Counted from the stretch's first letter, positions 8,556-17,964 are shown. The stretch is 64,000 bases of DNA from Pirellulales bacterium (GCA_019636335.1 JAHBXR010000006.1:203451-267450); one strand, 5' to 3'. A program made the numbers and translations. The notes: generated from the sequence alone by a model not told the origin.

Positions 8556-9078
8556 GTCGCCGCTGCACGACGGCGATGTAGATCCACAGCGCGATGCCGC
8601 AGGCCAGAAACGTGCTGGCGGCCGCGGCCGGACCGGGGGGCGCGGCGATCGCTCCCTCGACCCCGTAGTAGTTCGCGTTGTCGGGGTCGTAACGCAGCGC
8701 GATCTGCTTCTCCTCGAGCGCCTTGGCAAAGATGTGCTCGTCGATCTTGATCTCTGCCCGCACACCCTCGGTTTTCTCGTCGGTGGCCCCCGCCGGCAGG
8801 AACGAGGCCCACATCGTGTACTTGTGCCGACCGCGGGCCACGCCCAGATACGATTCGGGATCGATCACGCGTGCCACGACCAGCACCCCCTCGGTGCGCA
8901 GGCGATGCGCCTTGTACCATTCGAGGCTGTAGAAACCGAACATGACGATGCTGGCCACGACGAGCATGGCCGAGACGATGCGCAGCTTGCCCGCGACGTC
9001 GGGCGTCAGCCAATGAGGCTTCGACGCGGCGGCGGAAGCCTCGACGGTCTCGGCAGCGGCCTGTTCGATTTCGGTCAT
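8527..9078 (-). CDS. DUF3592-like membrane protein
   Basis: A protein of about 183 residues from ATG 9078 ([18 protein letters not shown]), with GGAA upstream; a longer start at 9108 is possible. A transmembrane helix at about residues 32-52 ([20 protein letters not shown]) is followed by an extracytoplasmic beta-rich stretch ([17 protein letters not shown] ... YTMWASF ... [17 protein letters not shown]). A second helix lies near the C-terminus ([17 protein letters not shown]). This helix-beta-helix plan with the 'RYDPxNP'-like motif is typical of DUF3592. No catalytic residues are evident. It runs convergently into purC and overlaps its end. Confidence 0.75.
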   Translation of the reverse strand: MTEIEQAAAETVEASAAASKPHWLTPDVAGKLRIVSAMLVVASIVMFGFYSLEWYKAHRLRTEGVLVVARVIDPESYLGVARGRHKYTMWASFLPAGATDEKTEGVRAEIKIDEHIFAKALEEKQIALRYDPDNANYYGVEGAIAAPPGPAAAASTFLACGIALWIYIAVVQRRLSATQTAAS

Positions 9079-9276
9079 GGACGGGTTTCCGGGGGCTTCC
9101 ACTATCATATCACGCGGGGTGCATTCCGGAGCGCGCGTTGCCCCGTGCCACAGGCTGACCTAGAATCCGCGCTCGCCGGGCATCTCTGGCCGGCACGTTC
9201 GTTCGTCACGTTTCGGGCGCACGTCTGGCTCGTGGCGACAGTACGAACCCATTCTTGCTGACGGGGGAATCAGGCG

Positions 9277-10338
9277 ATGTTGGTTCGCATGCTTTCGCGA
9301 CGCTGGCTCGTATCGAGCCTTTTGCTGATGTTCTTTCTGACGGCGCTGGCCCTGCTCACTTCCTCTGCCGCACGAGGTCAAAAGCCCGCCGACGCCCTAA
9401 AACCCGGCTGGGTCAAAGGGAAAGGGTATGGCTGGATCTGGGGCGCGGACGACGAAGTGGGCGCGCTGAACGCCATGACCCCGGAGACCATCGAGGCCGC
9501 ACTCAAGATTCCCACGACCGGCCGCGTGTTCGATCTGGGGGTAACTTACAGCCGCAACAGCTACAAGTGGCCCGGCCACGCGCCGGCCGAGATCATGACC
9601 TTCCGCGGACCCGAAGGGGTCAAACGGCAGAAAGACTTTCCCGATGCCGAGAACCCCAGTGGCCAGGCCTGGCATAGCTGCGCCCTGTTTATGAGCGACA
9701 ACGTCGGCACGCAGATCGACGGACTCGGCCACGTCACCGTGGGCGAAGACAATCACTGGTACAACGGCTTCCGCGAAGCGGATTGGGGAGGCAACTTCGG
9801 TGTGCGCAAGTGCGACGCGACGACCATCCCACCGATCGTGGCCCGGGGGGTCATGCTCGACATCGCCGCGCTCAAGGGAGTCGAGGCCCTGCCGGCGCAC
9901 TACGCCATCACCCCGCTCGACGTCGATGCGGCCCTCGCGCGGCAGAAGATCGGACTGCGTCCCGGCGACGTGGTGCTGTTTCGCACGGGCACGCTGCGCT
10001 ACTGGGGCGCCGAGGGGGCGGACCAGGACCTGCTCGCCGAGCACGACTCGGCCGGCATCACGCTCGATACGGCGAAGTATCTCGTCGAGCAATTCGGCGC
10101 CATGATGATCGGCTCCGACACGAGCGGTCTGGAAGTCAATCCGCCCCCGCCCGGCTCAGACACCTTCATCCCGGTGCATCGCTACCTGCTGATCGAGCAG
10201 GGCATCCACATTCTCGAATTCCACAACCTCGAGGAGCTTTCGCGCGACAAGATCTACGAGTTCTGCTACGTCGCCAGCACGAACAAGATCGCCGGCACCA
10301 CGGCCGGCTTCGCCCTGCGGCCGTTGGCTCTGAAATAA
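9277..10338 (+). CDS. Secreted cyclase-family (kynurenine formamidase-like) hydrolase
   Basis: A 353-residue protein with a clear signal peptide (SSLLLMFFLTALALLTSSAA, likely cleavage after ARG near residue 34). The mature part belongs to the putative cyclase family PF04199: WGADDEVGALNAMTPE is the usual N-terminal block. The metal-binding HxGTHxDxxxH signature appears as NVGTQIDGLGHV, so the first His and the second His (Gln here) are replaced. Many planctomycete and proteobacterial 'cyclase family' members carry this variant, so I would not infer formamidase activity. The substrate is unknown. It is monocistronic; a 32-bp-armed palindromic repeat lies directly after its stop. Confidence 0.83.
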   Translation: MLVRMLSRRWLVSSLLLMFFLTALALLTSSAARGQKPADALKPGWVKGKGYGWIWGADDEVGALNAMTPETIEAALKIPTTGRVFDLGVTYSRNSYKWPGHAPAEIMTFRGPEGVKRQKDFPDAENPSGQAWHSCALFMSDNVGTQIDGLGHVTVGEDNHWYNGFREADWGGNFGVRKCDATTIPPIVARGVMLDIAALKGVEALPAHYAITPLDVDAALARQKIGLRPGDVVLFRTGTLRYWGAEGADQDLLAEHDSAGITLDTAKYLVEQFGAMMIGSDTSGLEVNPPPPGSDTFIPVHRYLLIEQGIHILEFHNLEELSRDKIYEFCYVASTNKIAGTTAGFALRPLALK

Positions 10339-10424
10339 GCGCGTAGGTCAGGTACGCCGTACCTGACAATCAATCGAGTGGCGACATCGAACATTGTCAG
10401 GTACGGCGTACCTGACCTACGCGC
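10339..10424. repeat. REPIN-like paired palindrome, copy A
   Basis: Two 32-bp arms (10339-10370 and 10393-10424) are perfect inverted repeats of each other with a 22-bp spacer. Each arm is itself a hairpin, with stem GTCAGGTAC / GTACCTGAC around GCC. The spacer (ATCGAGTGGCGACATCGAAC) resembles the spacers of copies B (38124) and C (56923). It sits between two convergent gene ends, so it could act as a bidirectional terminator or be a non-autonomous mobile repeat. Confidence 0.9.
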
Positions 10425-10459
10425 CTCATCGGCTTCTCTGTATCGCGAGCTTACATCTA

Positions 10460-11251
10460 TTATTCGACGCACCACTTCGGCTTTTGCCTGGTGAGAAACG
10501 CCTGAATTCCCTCGGCGACTTCGGCGCTTTCCCAGGCGTCGGCCAGCGCCCGCGCGGTGTACTCGATATTGGCCGGGGTGTCGTGGGTGCTGACAAAGCG
10601 AATGAGCGCCTTGGCGTTGCCCACCGCTCCTGGGGCACACTGGAGCAGGGCGGAAATCTCGCGTTCGACCGCGGCGTCCAACTCATCCGGCGCGACGGCC
10701 TCGCTCAGCAGCCCCAACCGCACCGCCATCGCGGCGTCCATCTCGCGGGCGTTGAGCATCACACGACGCGCATTCGGCACGCCGAGCCGGGCGACGACGT
10801 ACGGAGAGATCGTCGCCGGGATCAGCCCCAACCGCACTTCGGTCAGGCAGAATTTGGCCGACGTCACGCCAATGGCGAGATCGCAGACTGAAATCAGCCC
10901 GATCCCTCCGCCGAAGGCCGATCCATTGATCCGCCCGATGATCGGCTTCGGCAGCATGTTCCACTCGGCAAGCATCTCGGCCAGTTCCGTGGCATCCTGA
11001 ATCCGTTCCTCCCGGGTGCCCTGGGCCTGCTTCTGCATCCCCTTCAGATCGCCGCCGGCGCAAAACACGTCACCGGCCCCGGTGAGCACGATGCCTCGCA
11101 CGCTGGGCTCCTCGGCCAGCTTGCGCCCCGCCGCGCGCAGCTCGACGATCATCTGCGGCGACATGGCGTTCTTCGACTCGGGGCGGTTCAGCCTGAGGCG
11201 GGCCATCCCACGCGCGTCGACTTCCAACGAGATCGTTTCAAAGCTGCTCAT
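10460..11251 (-). CDS. Enoyl-CoA hydratase/isomerase family protein
   Basis: A crotonase-fold enzyme acting on an acyl-CoA in the cytoplasm. From the ATG giving MSSFETISLEVDARG it is 263 residues; ATGs at 11272 and 11260 are alternatives. The first oxyanion-hole block is DVFCAGGDLKGM and the second is NGSAFGGGIGLISVCD. The Glu after the second block is in AKFCLTEVRLGLIPATISPY, close to the methylglutaconyl-CoA hydratase pattern (leucine breakdown), but no leucine-pathway neighbours are present, so the substrate is open. It converges with the cyclase-family gene across repeat copy A. Confidence 0.88.
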   Translation of the reverse strand: MSSFETISLEVDARGMARLRLNRPESKNAMSPQMIVELRAAGRKLAEEPSVRGIVLTGAGDVFCAGGDLKGMQKQAQGTREERIQDATELAEMLAEWNMLPKPIIGRINGSAFGGGIGLISVCDLAIGVTSAKFCLTEVRLGLIPATISPYVVARLGVPNARRVMLNAREMDAAMAVRLGLLSEAVAPDELDAAVEREISALLQCAPGAVGNAKALIRFVSTHDTPANIEYTARALADAWESAEVAEGIQAFLTRQKPKWCVE

Positions 11252-11344
11252 GAAGGCCATTCCAGGGTGCATGTGATGCGTGACCGTTTGGCCTATTGTC
11301 TAGCAGCCGCGACGCGTGTAGCCAAGCCGGCAAACGCCGATCGG

Positions 11345-13345
11345 TTAGCACGCCGGCAGCACGCCAACCGCTCGCCAGCAGGTGCTTCCGGGCCTTCTTC
11401 CGCTTCGCAAGTGGGGGTCGGCGTTGAGAGATCCACCTTTCCTGCTGGATTCAAGAGCCTCGATTTCCCGCCACATTCGACGCACGTTGGCATCGGCAGG
11501 CCGCACCGCTTGCACGGCCCGTAGATGAGCTCGCGCCGCCTCATATCGACCCAGGCGCAGATGCGAAGTGGCGACCAGCATGCGCACCTCGGTCTGATTG
11601 GGCTGTGAATTCACGATTCGCTCTCCCTCGAGGGCGGCTTGTTCGTACTGCTGCTTGTGGAACAGCGCGACCGCCAAATAGCGACGTCCCTCCCAATGGT
11701 CGGGCATCACCCGCAACAAGTTGCGCATTTCGAGGATGACGTTGTCGTAGTCGCGTTCCTGCAATCGCAACTTGGCCATCAAGACATGCGGCAACGGATC
11801 GAGACTGCACACGCGGGCCGCTTGTCGGAGGGCGCGTTTCGCGTCCTCGGCGCGGCCTATATGCACGTAGAAGGATCCCAGATCGGTCCATACGCGGGCC
11901 CCTTCGGGGTCGAATTCGGCCGCACGTCGCAAGAGTTCCTCGGCCTCGGAATAATCTCGTTCGGCGATTTCCAACTGGGCGAGCGCGGCCAGCGAGACCG
12001 TGCTTCGCTCGTTCACGTCCAGCCCCCGTTCCGCCAACGATCGCGTATCCTGCCAGAAGCCCGTCTGGCGTACCGTACACAGCCCCAGCAAGGCGATGGC
12101 AAAAACGACCTCTCCGCGCCAGGCACGGCCCACGGGCTGCGCGAGGAACCACGCCAAGGCGAGCGCCGGTCCCAGCATCGACAGATAGACGTAGCGGCTG
12201 GCCACCGTTGAAATATCTTGAAAGACGAAGGGCACGAAGCCCAGCACGGGCGCTACCCCGGCCACGAACAGCCCGATGGCCGTCAACCAGGCGCGGCGTT
12301 GCGACGACCATGCCGCCACCGCCATCAGGCCCGCCGGAAGCAGCCAATGGACGTAGATCCAACCGTGCTGAAACAAGTATTCGGGCGATCGGCCGTTATC
12401 GATGCCCAGGCCGATCGGCCAAACCAACTTGCGCAGGTAGTAGGCCAGCGCATCCATGGCCACGAGGGGACGCAACCACCAGACCGGCACGTAGACAAAC
12501 TCGGCCACGTGACGGGCCTGAAGTTCATGTGTCAACGACGCCAGCCACAGCGCAGGCAGCAACCAGGGGCCGAACAGCAGCAGTGCCCGCCACAGCCCTC
12601 GGCGAAACCAGGCAACTTCCATTACGATCAGCATCAAGGGCAATGCCGTGGCGGCGGGCTTGCACAAGAGCGCCAGCAGGTAAGCCAAAAATGCCAACGC
12701 GTAATGCGCCCAGCAACGCCACGAGCGAGGGCCCTGATCCGCGTCGTCTGCACCGGTCAAGCCGGCGTTCGACCAGGATGCACCGCGGAAACGCAAGTAT
12801 TGATGCGTCGCCAGCAGCGAAACACATGCACAGAGCAGGCCCGGCGTGCTCGATACCCACGCGACCGATTGCACCTGCAACGGATGCCAGGCAAAGAGCA
12901 GGGCTCCAAAAAAGCAGGCCATCGAATCGCCAATGAGCATGCGCACCACGCAGAAGACGAGAACCGTATTGAGGGCGTGCAGCACGGCACTCGTCACATG
13001 GAACACCCGCGGATCGAGCGTCGTTTGCCCCTGCGCGTTGCGACCTTCTGCCAGCCAGGATTCGGCGGCAAAGAACGTGTAGCTCGCCGGCATATACATG
13101 CTGGCGTACGGCTCGCTCCAGAGGTTTAGCAGCCCGGAGATCGAGAGTGGGCGCAGATGGGGGTTCGCCGTCACGTGCGTGGCATCGTCGATGGCGACAA
13201 AGTCATTGTCGTAGATGCGGCCGTAAAGCACGAGCGAAACCACGGCCAGCAGAAACAGTGCCAGCCACGCTCTGCCACGCTCGAGCATGGCAGGCTGGAA
13301 CGATCCCCAATTCGCTCCCAACGCAAACTTCGGCCAGAAGAGCAT
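11345..13345 (-). CDS. TMTC-like multi-pass membrane protein with C-terminal TPR repeats
   Basis: A 666-residue protein. The N-terminal ~440 residues contain about ten hydrophobic segments with a GT-C glycosyltransferase look. The early luminal loop has the acidic motif FVAIDDATHVTANPHLRPL, as in TMTC/DUF1736 and related dolichyl-phosphate-sugar-using enzymes. Residues 450-620 carry several TPR units (RSTVSLAALAQLEIAERDY, GARVWTDLGSFYVHIGRAED, TEVRMLVATSHLRLGRYEA). It is probably an inner-membrane O-glycosyltransferase or a related envelope protein; activity has not been shown for bacterial homologues I can recall. The start at 13345 (MLFWPKFALG) could instead be the Met at residue 20 (MLERGRAW), closer to the first helix. 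It lies downstream of a 433-bp gap. Confidence 0.82.
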   Translation of the reverse strand: MLFWPKFALGANWGSFQPAMLERGRAWLALFLLAVVSLVLYGRIYDNDFVAIDDATHVTANPHLRPLSISGLLNLWSEPYASMYMPASYTFFAAESWLAEGRNAQGQTTLDPRVFHVTSAVLHALNTVLVFCVVRMLIGDSMACFFGALLFAWHPLQVQSVAWVSSTPGLLCACVSLLATHQYLRFRGASWSNAGLTGADDADQGPRSWRCWAHYALAFLAYLLALLCKPAATALPLMLIVMEVAWFRRGLWRALLLFGPWLLPALWLASLTHELQARHVAEFVYVPVWWLRPLVAMDALAYYLRKLVWPIGLGIDNGRSPEYLFQHGWIYVHWLLPAGLMAVAAWSSQRRAWLTAIGLFVAGVAPVLGFVPFVFQDISTVASRYVYLSMLGPALALAWFLAQPVGRAWRGEVVFAIALLGLCTVRQTGFWQDTRSLAERGLDVNERSTVSLAALAQLEIAERDYSEAEELLRRAAEFDPEGARVWTDLGSFYVHIGRAEDAKRALRQAARVCSLDPLPHVLMAKLRLQERDYDNVILEMRNLLRVMPDHWEGRRYLAVALFHKQQYEQAALEGERIVNSQPNQTEVRMLVATSHLRLGRYEAARAHLRAVQAVRPADANVRRMWREIEALESSRKGGSLNADPHLRSGRRPGSTCWRAVGVLPAC

Positions 13346-13778
13346 GGGCCTGTCCCCCCGAGAGAGACGACCCGATCACGAGCGCAGACGGTGCGCAACG
13401 GACAAACTAGCCTCAAGACAGCATGAGGGCTCCCCCTGATGGCTCGACCGTCCCCACCCGAAACCGAATCGAACGCCAATACTTGCCCGAAATCGGGTCA
13501 GCCACGGCCCAGACATCCCTTGGCCGAAACTGCCCGCTATCCCCCGATAGAAATGCTTAGGGGCCGTTCGAAGCGAGTTGCCCGACGCTCGAACGGCAAG
13601 CGGCAGTCTAAAGAAGGCTCCAGGCGAATTCCAACAAAAACGGTCGCCGCGCGAAAAAAAGTGGGGGAAATCGTACCAGGCAGGCGCGGAGCGAGCTCGC
13701 GCTCGCCCATAGAAAAGGCGACCCCAACAGGTATCGCCATGCGTGCGCGGGAACCGATTCATCCCACGACGTCGGAAG
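13346..13778. other. Intergenic region without a supported gene
   Basis: 433 bp between the TMTC-like gene and tRNA-Phe. Open frames on both strands exist but have no family sequence, ribosome binding site or consistent codon use. I see no clear hairpin or repeat. It probably holds the promoter of the TMTC-like gene. Confidence 0.5.
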
Positions 13779-13851
13779 TGGACAGGGGCGGGATCGAACC
13801 GCCGACACCTGAATTTTCAGTCCAGTGCTCTACCAACTGAGCTACCTGTCC
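13779..13851 (-). tRNA. tRNA-Phe (anticodon GAA)
   Basis: Read on the minus strand the gene starts GGACAGGTAGCTCAGTTGG and ends GTTCGATCCCGCCCCTGTCC plus a discriminator A. The acceptor stem GGACAGG/CCTGTCC pairs fully. The anticodon stem CTGGA/TTCAG closes a 7-base loop CTGAAAA with anticodon GAA, and the T arm is GGCGG TTCGATC CCGCC. CCA is not encoded (CTT follows). It is 73 nt long. Confidence 0.97.
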
Positions 13852-14126
13852 GGATGCCCGCCACAAGGGCCAAGCGAATGGGCAATCGTAAGTTCTCAAA
13901 TGGGCGTTGTCAATTGCCCTCCTCATGCCGCCGCCGGCGGCAAAGTGGTTAGGGCCAATAACTTCCGTTCGCTGCAAAACTTGACACTAGCAATCGGCGT
14001 CATTACGATCCAAGTGGGTAAGCTGCCCGGAAAAGTTTGCCTCTCGCGACCTACTTCTTCGCCCAGCCTTCTCTTTCGCGCAAGGCGCGGCGCGCCGTCG
14101 CGAATTCAGAGATCGAGGAATGCCAG

Positions 14127-15815
14127 GTGACGCAGTTACTCTGCCGTCCGAATACCCTTGCGCTGCGCCAACAGCGCCGCTCCACGCGGCATGTCGCGCT
14201 CGCCGTAGGCGCTGCTGGGGCCTTCCTTCTTGCTTTGCTGGGCCCTCGCCCATCGGCGGTGCTCGCCGCGGAAGGCCTGACCCCTCAAAGCCCCGAAGTG
14301 AAGGCGGCCGTTGCCCGAGCAGTTCAATACCTCTCGGCGTTCAGCTCGAGTTCCGAGACCCTGGGGGGACGCTGCCTGCTCGCGCTGGCACTCATCAAAG
14401 CCAACCAGCCAGCCACTCATCCCCGCATCGATGAAGCGGTGCAGTTGGCCATCAAGGCCGGCGACAACGGCGATCCCGGTGTCGACACCGACAACTATCA
14501 GGCCGCGTTACCGATCATCTTGCTCGCGTCGGTCGATGCCCAGAAGTATCGTCCCGAGATCACCAAGCTGCTCGAAAAGCTGCTGAAGCAGCAGAAGCAA
14601 AACGGCTCGTGGGGCTACGACCATAGCCGTCAGGGGGATGTGCCGCGCACGCAATACGCCGTGCTGGCGTTGTGGGAAGCATCACACGCCGAGGCCGAGA
14701 TCCCCATCTCCGCCTGGGAGAACGTGACGAATTTCCTGCTGCGAGTTCAAGACCCGTCGGGAGGCTACGGCTATCAGGCCATGGATCCGAAAGGCGATGC
14801 ACTTGTCCCGCAACTGGACCTGACGGTGACGCGGACCGCGGCCGGCGTCGGCAGCCTGTACATCTGCCAGGATTATCTCCGCCTGGGCGCACAGGGAGGC
14901 GGCTCGAACATCTCGACGGCGTTGCGGCGCGTCCAAGAAGACAAGAAAAAGCCGCACGCCGGTCCACGCACGCAAAACGTCTCGGTAGCGCGACTGGACG
15001 ATACCGAACAACGGGGTGACGCCTGGTTCGAGCAGAACTACAGTGCCCAACCCGACTCCGAACCTCACGGTTACACCTGCTACTATCTGTACGCCCTGGA
15101 ACGATACCAATCGTTCCGCGAGTTGTACCGTAGCAGTAGCAGCGCTCGCTCGGCCAATTGGTATGACGAGGGAGCCCGCTACTTGCTGAGCTCGCAAGTC
15201 AAGGACGGCTCCTGGGCCGGCAAGTCGTCGCACCTGTCGACAATGCACGATACGGCGCTCGCCACGCTCTTCCTCGTCCGCTCGACTCAGCAGGCATTGA
15301 ATCGCATCGGGAGCGGCACGCTGGTGGGCGGTCGCGGCCTGCCGCAGACTACAACCGACGTGCAATTGAAGGGAGGCCGCGTGGCGGCGCGTGCCATGTC
15401 GGGTCCGGCCGAGCAATTGCTGACGCTGATGGGCGATCCGTCGAGTCCTGATCAATTGGCCGCCATCGAGGGCTTCCGCGAATTGCTCAACGAAGGCCAT
15501 GAGGAAGTCATCAACAAGCATGCCGAGCGTTTGCGTGCCATGGCCGGCGCCGAGGACCCCGAGGCGCGCATCGCCGCGGTCGAGGCCCTGGCGCGCACTA
15601 CGGAACTCGACAACGTGCCGACCTTGATCTACGCCCTGACCGATCCGGACGATCGCGTCGTCGTGAAGGCGGTCGATGGATTGCGGCGCATCAGTCGCAA
15701 GTTCAGCGGCTTCCGCGCCCAGGAAGGACTCTCGTCGGCCGAGCGTGGAGCGCTCGTCGCACGCTGGAAGGAGTGGTATCTCACGGTCCGACCCGACGCC
15801 AATTTCGAGGAGTAA
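14127..15815 (+). CDS. Secreted alpha/alpha-toroid (terpene-cyclase-like) protein with C-terminal HEAT-type repeats
   Basis: GTG 14127 with GAGG about 10 bp upstream begins VTQLLCRPNTLALRQQ and leads into a signal sequence (VALAVGAAGAFLLALLGP), giving 562 residues; the frame stays open to 14037. The mature part contains squalene/prenyltransferase-type repeats with the Q-x3-GSW signature: QKQNGSWGYD, QDPSGGYGYQ and QVKDGSWAG, so an alpha/alpha toroid is expected. No DXDD cyclase motif is visible, so it is likely a binding rather than catalytic toroid. The last ~110 residues (EARIAAVEALARTTE, DPDDRVVVKAVDGLRRI) look like HEAT/armadillo repeats. It is the first gene of the co-directional ExbB/ExbD block; the next gene starts 7 bp after its stop codon. 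Confidence 0.8.
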   Translation: MTQLLCRPNTLALRQQRRSTRHVALAVGAAGAFLLALLGPRPSAVLAAEGLTPQSPEVKAAVARAVQYLSAFSSSSETLGGRCLLALALIKANQPATHPRIDEAVQLAIKAGDNGDPGVDTDNYQAALPIILLASVDAQKYRPEITKLLEKLLKQQKQNGSWGYDHSRQGDVPRTQYAVLALWEASHAEAEIPISAWENVTNFLLRVQDPSGGYGYQAMDPKGDALVPQLDLTVTRTAAGVGSLYICQDYLRLGAQGGGSNISTALRRVQEDKKKPHAGPRTQNVSVARLDDTEQRGDAWFEQNYSAQPDSEPHGYTCYYLYALERYQSFRELYRSSSSARSANWYDEGARYLLSSQVKDGSWAGKSSHLSTMHDTALATLFLVRSTQQALNRIGSGTLVGGRGLPQTTTDVQLKGGRVAARAMSGPAEQLLTLMGDPSSPDQLAAIEGFRELLNEGHEEVINKHAERLRAMAGAEDPEARIAAVEALARTTELDNVPTLIYALTDPDDRVVVKAVDGLRRISRKFSGFRAQEGLSSAERGALVARWKEWYLTVRPDANFEE

Positions 15816-15821
15816 GCGTCG

Positions 15822-16742
15822 ATGTCTTCACCGTCCGTGCCCCATTCCAATCCCGCGACGCCGCGACGCCGGTCGGCGGCCGCGCGCACCTCCGCCCAAC
15901 TGAAGGTGAGCAGCTACGACACCGCGGCGGGGTGGATGATCTCGCTGCTGATGTTGATCGGCGCTGCCGTGGCGAGCCTGTTTCTCATCTGGCTGACGAG
16001 CCGCATCTTCGTCACGCAGGCTCCGATTCCGGTCTTGCTCGAAGAGATCGGCGGAGGCGCCGAGGACGGCGTTCTCGGCGAGAGCATGGAGATCGATGCC
16101 CCCGACGCCGAAGTCATCTCGCAGGAAAGCGAATTGACCGAGCCGCAAATCGAGCAGGCTCTCGACCAGATCACCGAGGTCGTGGCCACGCTGCAAGCCG
16201 ACCTGACGCCTCCGGCCGAGACCGACAACGTCGAGTCGGGGGGCGGGGGCAAGTCGCACGGCGATGGCCGCCAGGTGGGACGCGGATCGGGCAAGGGTGA
16301 ACCCGGCATCCCACGCGCCCAACGCTGGGAGATCTTCTTCCAGGATGGCGGCACGCTCGAATCGTACGCGCGGCAGCTCGACTTCTTCAAGATCGAGTTG
16401 GGAGTCGTCGGCGGCACGAACCAGGTGCAGTACGCCTTTCGTCTGGCGCAGCCCAAGCCCGAGACGCGCGTCGGTGCAGCGGCGGAAGAAAACCGCCTCT
16501 ATATGACCTGGCGCAAGGGCAGCCTGCAGCAGGCCGATCAAGAGCTGGTCGCCCGCGCGGGCTTGTCTTCCGCCGGACGGCTCGTCGTGCAATTCTTTCC
16601 TCCCGAGACGGAAAACGTACTGGCCAACGTCGAGCGCAATTTCCGGGGACTCGAGGCCACCAAGATCCGCAAGACACGCTTCGGCGTGCGCGAGGCCGGC
16701 GCCGGCTACGAGTTCTACGTGATCGATCAAACCGCCTTTTAG
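15822..16742 (+). CDS. Single-pass membrane protein of the ExbB/ExbD block (TonB-like position)
   Basis: 306 residues: a basic Ser/Ala-rich cytoplasmic N-terminus (1-36), one transmembrane helix at about 38-62 (WMISLLMLIGAAVASLFLIW), and an acidic periplasmic stretch with many Glu/Asp (75-130). A Gly/Ser-rich linker follows (SGGGGKSHGDGRQVGRG), then a C-terminal globular domain of about 140 residues (QRWEIFFQDGGTLESYARQL ... YEFYVIDQTAF). The plan (helix, long linker, small C-terminal domain) is that of TonB or TolA, and it is encoded just before ExbB, but I see no TonB C-terminal signature. It may be the energy-transducing partner of the ExbB/ExbD channel; this is inference. Spacing to the toroid gene is 7 bp. 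Confidence 0.72.
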   Translation: MSSPSVPHSNPATPRRRSAAARTSAQLKVSSYDTAAGWMISLLMLIGAAVASLFLIWLTSRIFVTQAPIPVLLEEIGGGAEDGVLGESMEIDAPDAEVISQESELTEPQIEQALDQITEVVATLQADLTPPAETDNVESGGGGKSHGDGRQVGRGSGKGEPGIPRAQRWEIFFQDGGTLESYARQLDFFKIELGVVGGTNQVQYAFRLAQPKPETRVGAAAEENRLYMTWRKGSLQQADQELVARAGLSSAGRLVVQFFPPETENVLANVERNFRGLEATKIRKTRFGVREAGAGYEFYVIDQTAF

Positions 16743-16814
16743 CGGGGCCTTGGACCAGCGCGGCCCACGATTCCATCCCACCATTTTCAAACCCACGAGA
16801 CTGAAACGCCGCCG

Positions 16815-17468
16815 ATGAATATCGATGCCCTGATGAAGATTCTCGAGTGGTTGGATTACGCGGCGCTCGCCGGCTGCGCCTTGTGGGGCGCGTTCTGCGT
16901 AGTCGTCGTCTGGCGGCGAATCCAACAACAGCGTTTTCGCAACGAGGACGCGCAAGCCGAATTCATGGATCAGATCGACGATTTTCTCATCGTGGGAGAC
17001 TTCGATTCCGCCATCGAACTGTGCGAAGAAGACGGGCGCGCCGTGCCCCAGCTGGTACACCTAGCGCTGACCAACCGCGACCTGGGCTACAACCAGGTGC
17101 GGCACTTCGTGGCCGATCGTTTTCAACGTGACATCCTTTCCGATCTCGAATACCGCTTGAGTTGGGTGCAGACCTGCATCAAGAGCGCGCCGATGCTGGG
17201 ACTCTTCGGCACTGTGCTCGGCATGGTGGGCGCGTTCGGCAAGCTGGCCGCGGGGGGCAACGTCGAGGCCACCAGCCTGGCGGGCGACATCAGCTTCGCG
17301 CTGTATACCACCGCCTACGGCCTGGCGATCGCCATTCCGCTGATCTTCGCCGTGGCCGCCATCAATATCCGTATTCGCAAACTCGAGGATCTCGTCGGAC
17401 TCGGGTTGAAACGGCTCTTCGATACGCTCAAGCCGTTGCTGACCCAGGCGCCGGTCGGAGGACGTTGA
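16815..17468 (+). CDS. MotA/TolQ/ExbB-type proton channel protein
   Basis: 217 residues with the usual three-helix arrangement: helix 1 at about 14-35 (YAALAGCALWGAFCVVVVW), then a cytoplasmic domain. The conserved pair of helices follows at about 123-145 (APMLGLFGTVLGMVGAFGKL) and 158-190 (GDISFALYTTAYGLAIAIPL). The GLFGTVLGMV and TTAYGLAIAIP blocks are the MotA/ExbB signature. With ExbD it would form the inner-membrane proton-driven motor. It starts 73 bp after the previous gene, and ExbD begins 2 bp after its stop. Confidence 0.93.
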   Translation: MNIDALMKILEWLDYAALAGCALWGAFCVVVVWRRIQQQRFRNEDAQAEFMDQIDDFLIVGDFDSAIELCEEDGRAVPQLVHLALTNRDLGYNQVRHFVADRFQRDILSDLEYRLSWVQTCIKSAPMLGLFGTVLGMVGAFGKLAAGGNVEATSLAGDISFALYTTAYGLAIAIPLIFAVAAINIRIRKLEDLVGLGLKRLFDTLKPLLTQAPVGGR

Positions 17469-17469
17469 A

Positions 17470-17964
17470 ATGGCCGCGACCGCCGTTGCCGAACCACCCT
17501 ATGTCGACGACGAAGACGATGCGGTGCTGCCTCCGCGCCGGCCCATGAAAGCCGACGACGAGATGGACATCACCCCGATGATCGACATGACGTTTCTGTT
17601 GCTGATTTACTTTCTGGTGGCCTCGTCGATCGATACGCAGGCCTCGGCCGACCTGCCGCCGGCGCATTACGGCAAGGCCGTGAGCCAGAACTCCGCCGTG
17701 ATCATCACGGTGGGTGATACGGGGGGCAGCCGAGCCGCGATCTACCTGGGAGACGGCAAGGCGGGTACGCCCCTGGCCGGTGAAAACGAGGCGCAAGAAA
17801 CTCAAATCCGTGAGTTGGTCGAGCAGGGCATGCGCGAAGGCAAAGGGACGGTCATCATCAAGGCGGAGCGCGGCGTGCCCCATCGCGAGGTGACCCGCGT
17901 GGCCTCCGCGGCCACCACCGTGGAGGGAATTCACCTCTACATCGGAGTGTTCGAGGCCGAGTGA
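17470..17964 (+). CDS. ExbD/TolR-type protein, first copy
   Basis: 164 residues. A short acidic N-terminus leads to MDITPMIDMTFLLLIYFLVA, the single ExbD helix carrying the proton-relay aspartate (PMID), followed by a periplasmic domain that ends VTRVASAATTVEGIHLYIGV. It pairs with the ExbB-type protein, whose gene ends 1 bp before. A second, longer ExbD follows 58 bp downstream, so the complex may hold two kinds of ExbD subunit or the two may be alternative partners. Confidence 0.93.
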   Translation: MAATAVAEPPYVDDEDDAVLPPRRPMKADDEMDITPMIDMTFLLLIYFLVASSIDTQASADLPPAHYGKAVSQNSAVIITVGDTGGSRAAIYLGDGKAGTPLAGENEAQETQIRELVEQGMREGKGTVIIKAERGVPHREVTRVASAATTVEGIHLYIGVFEAE

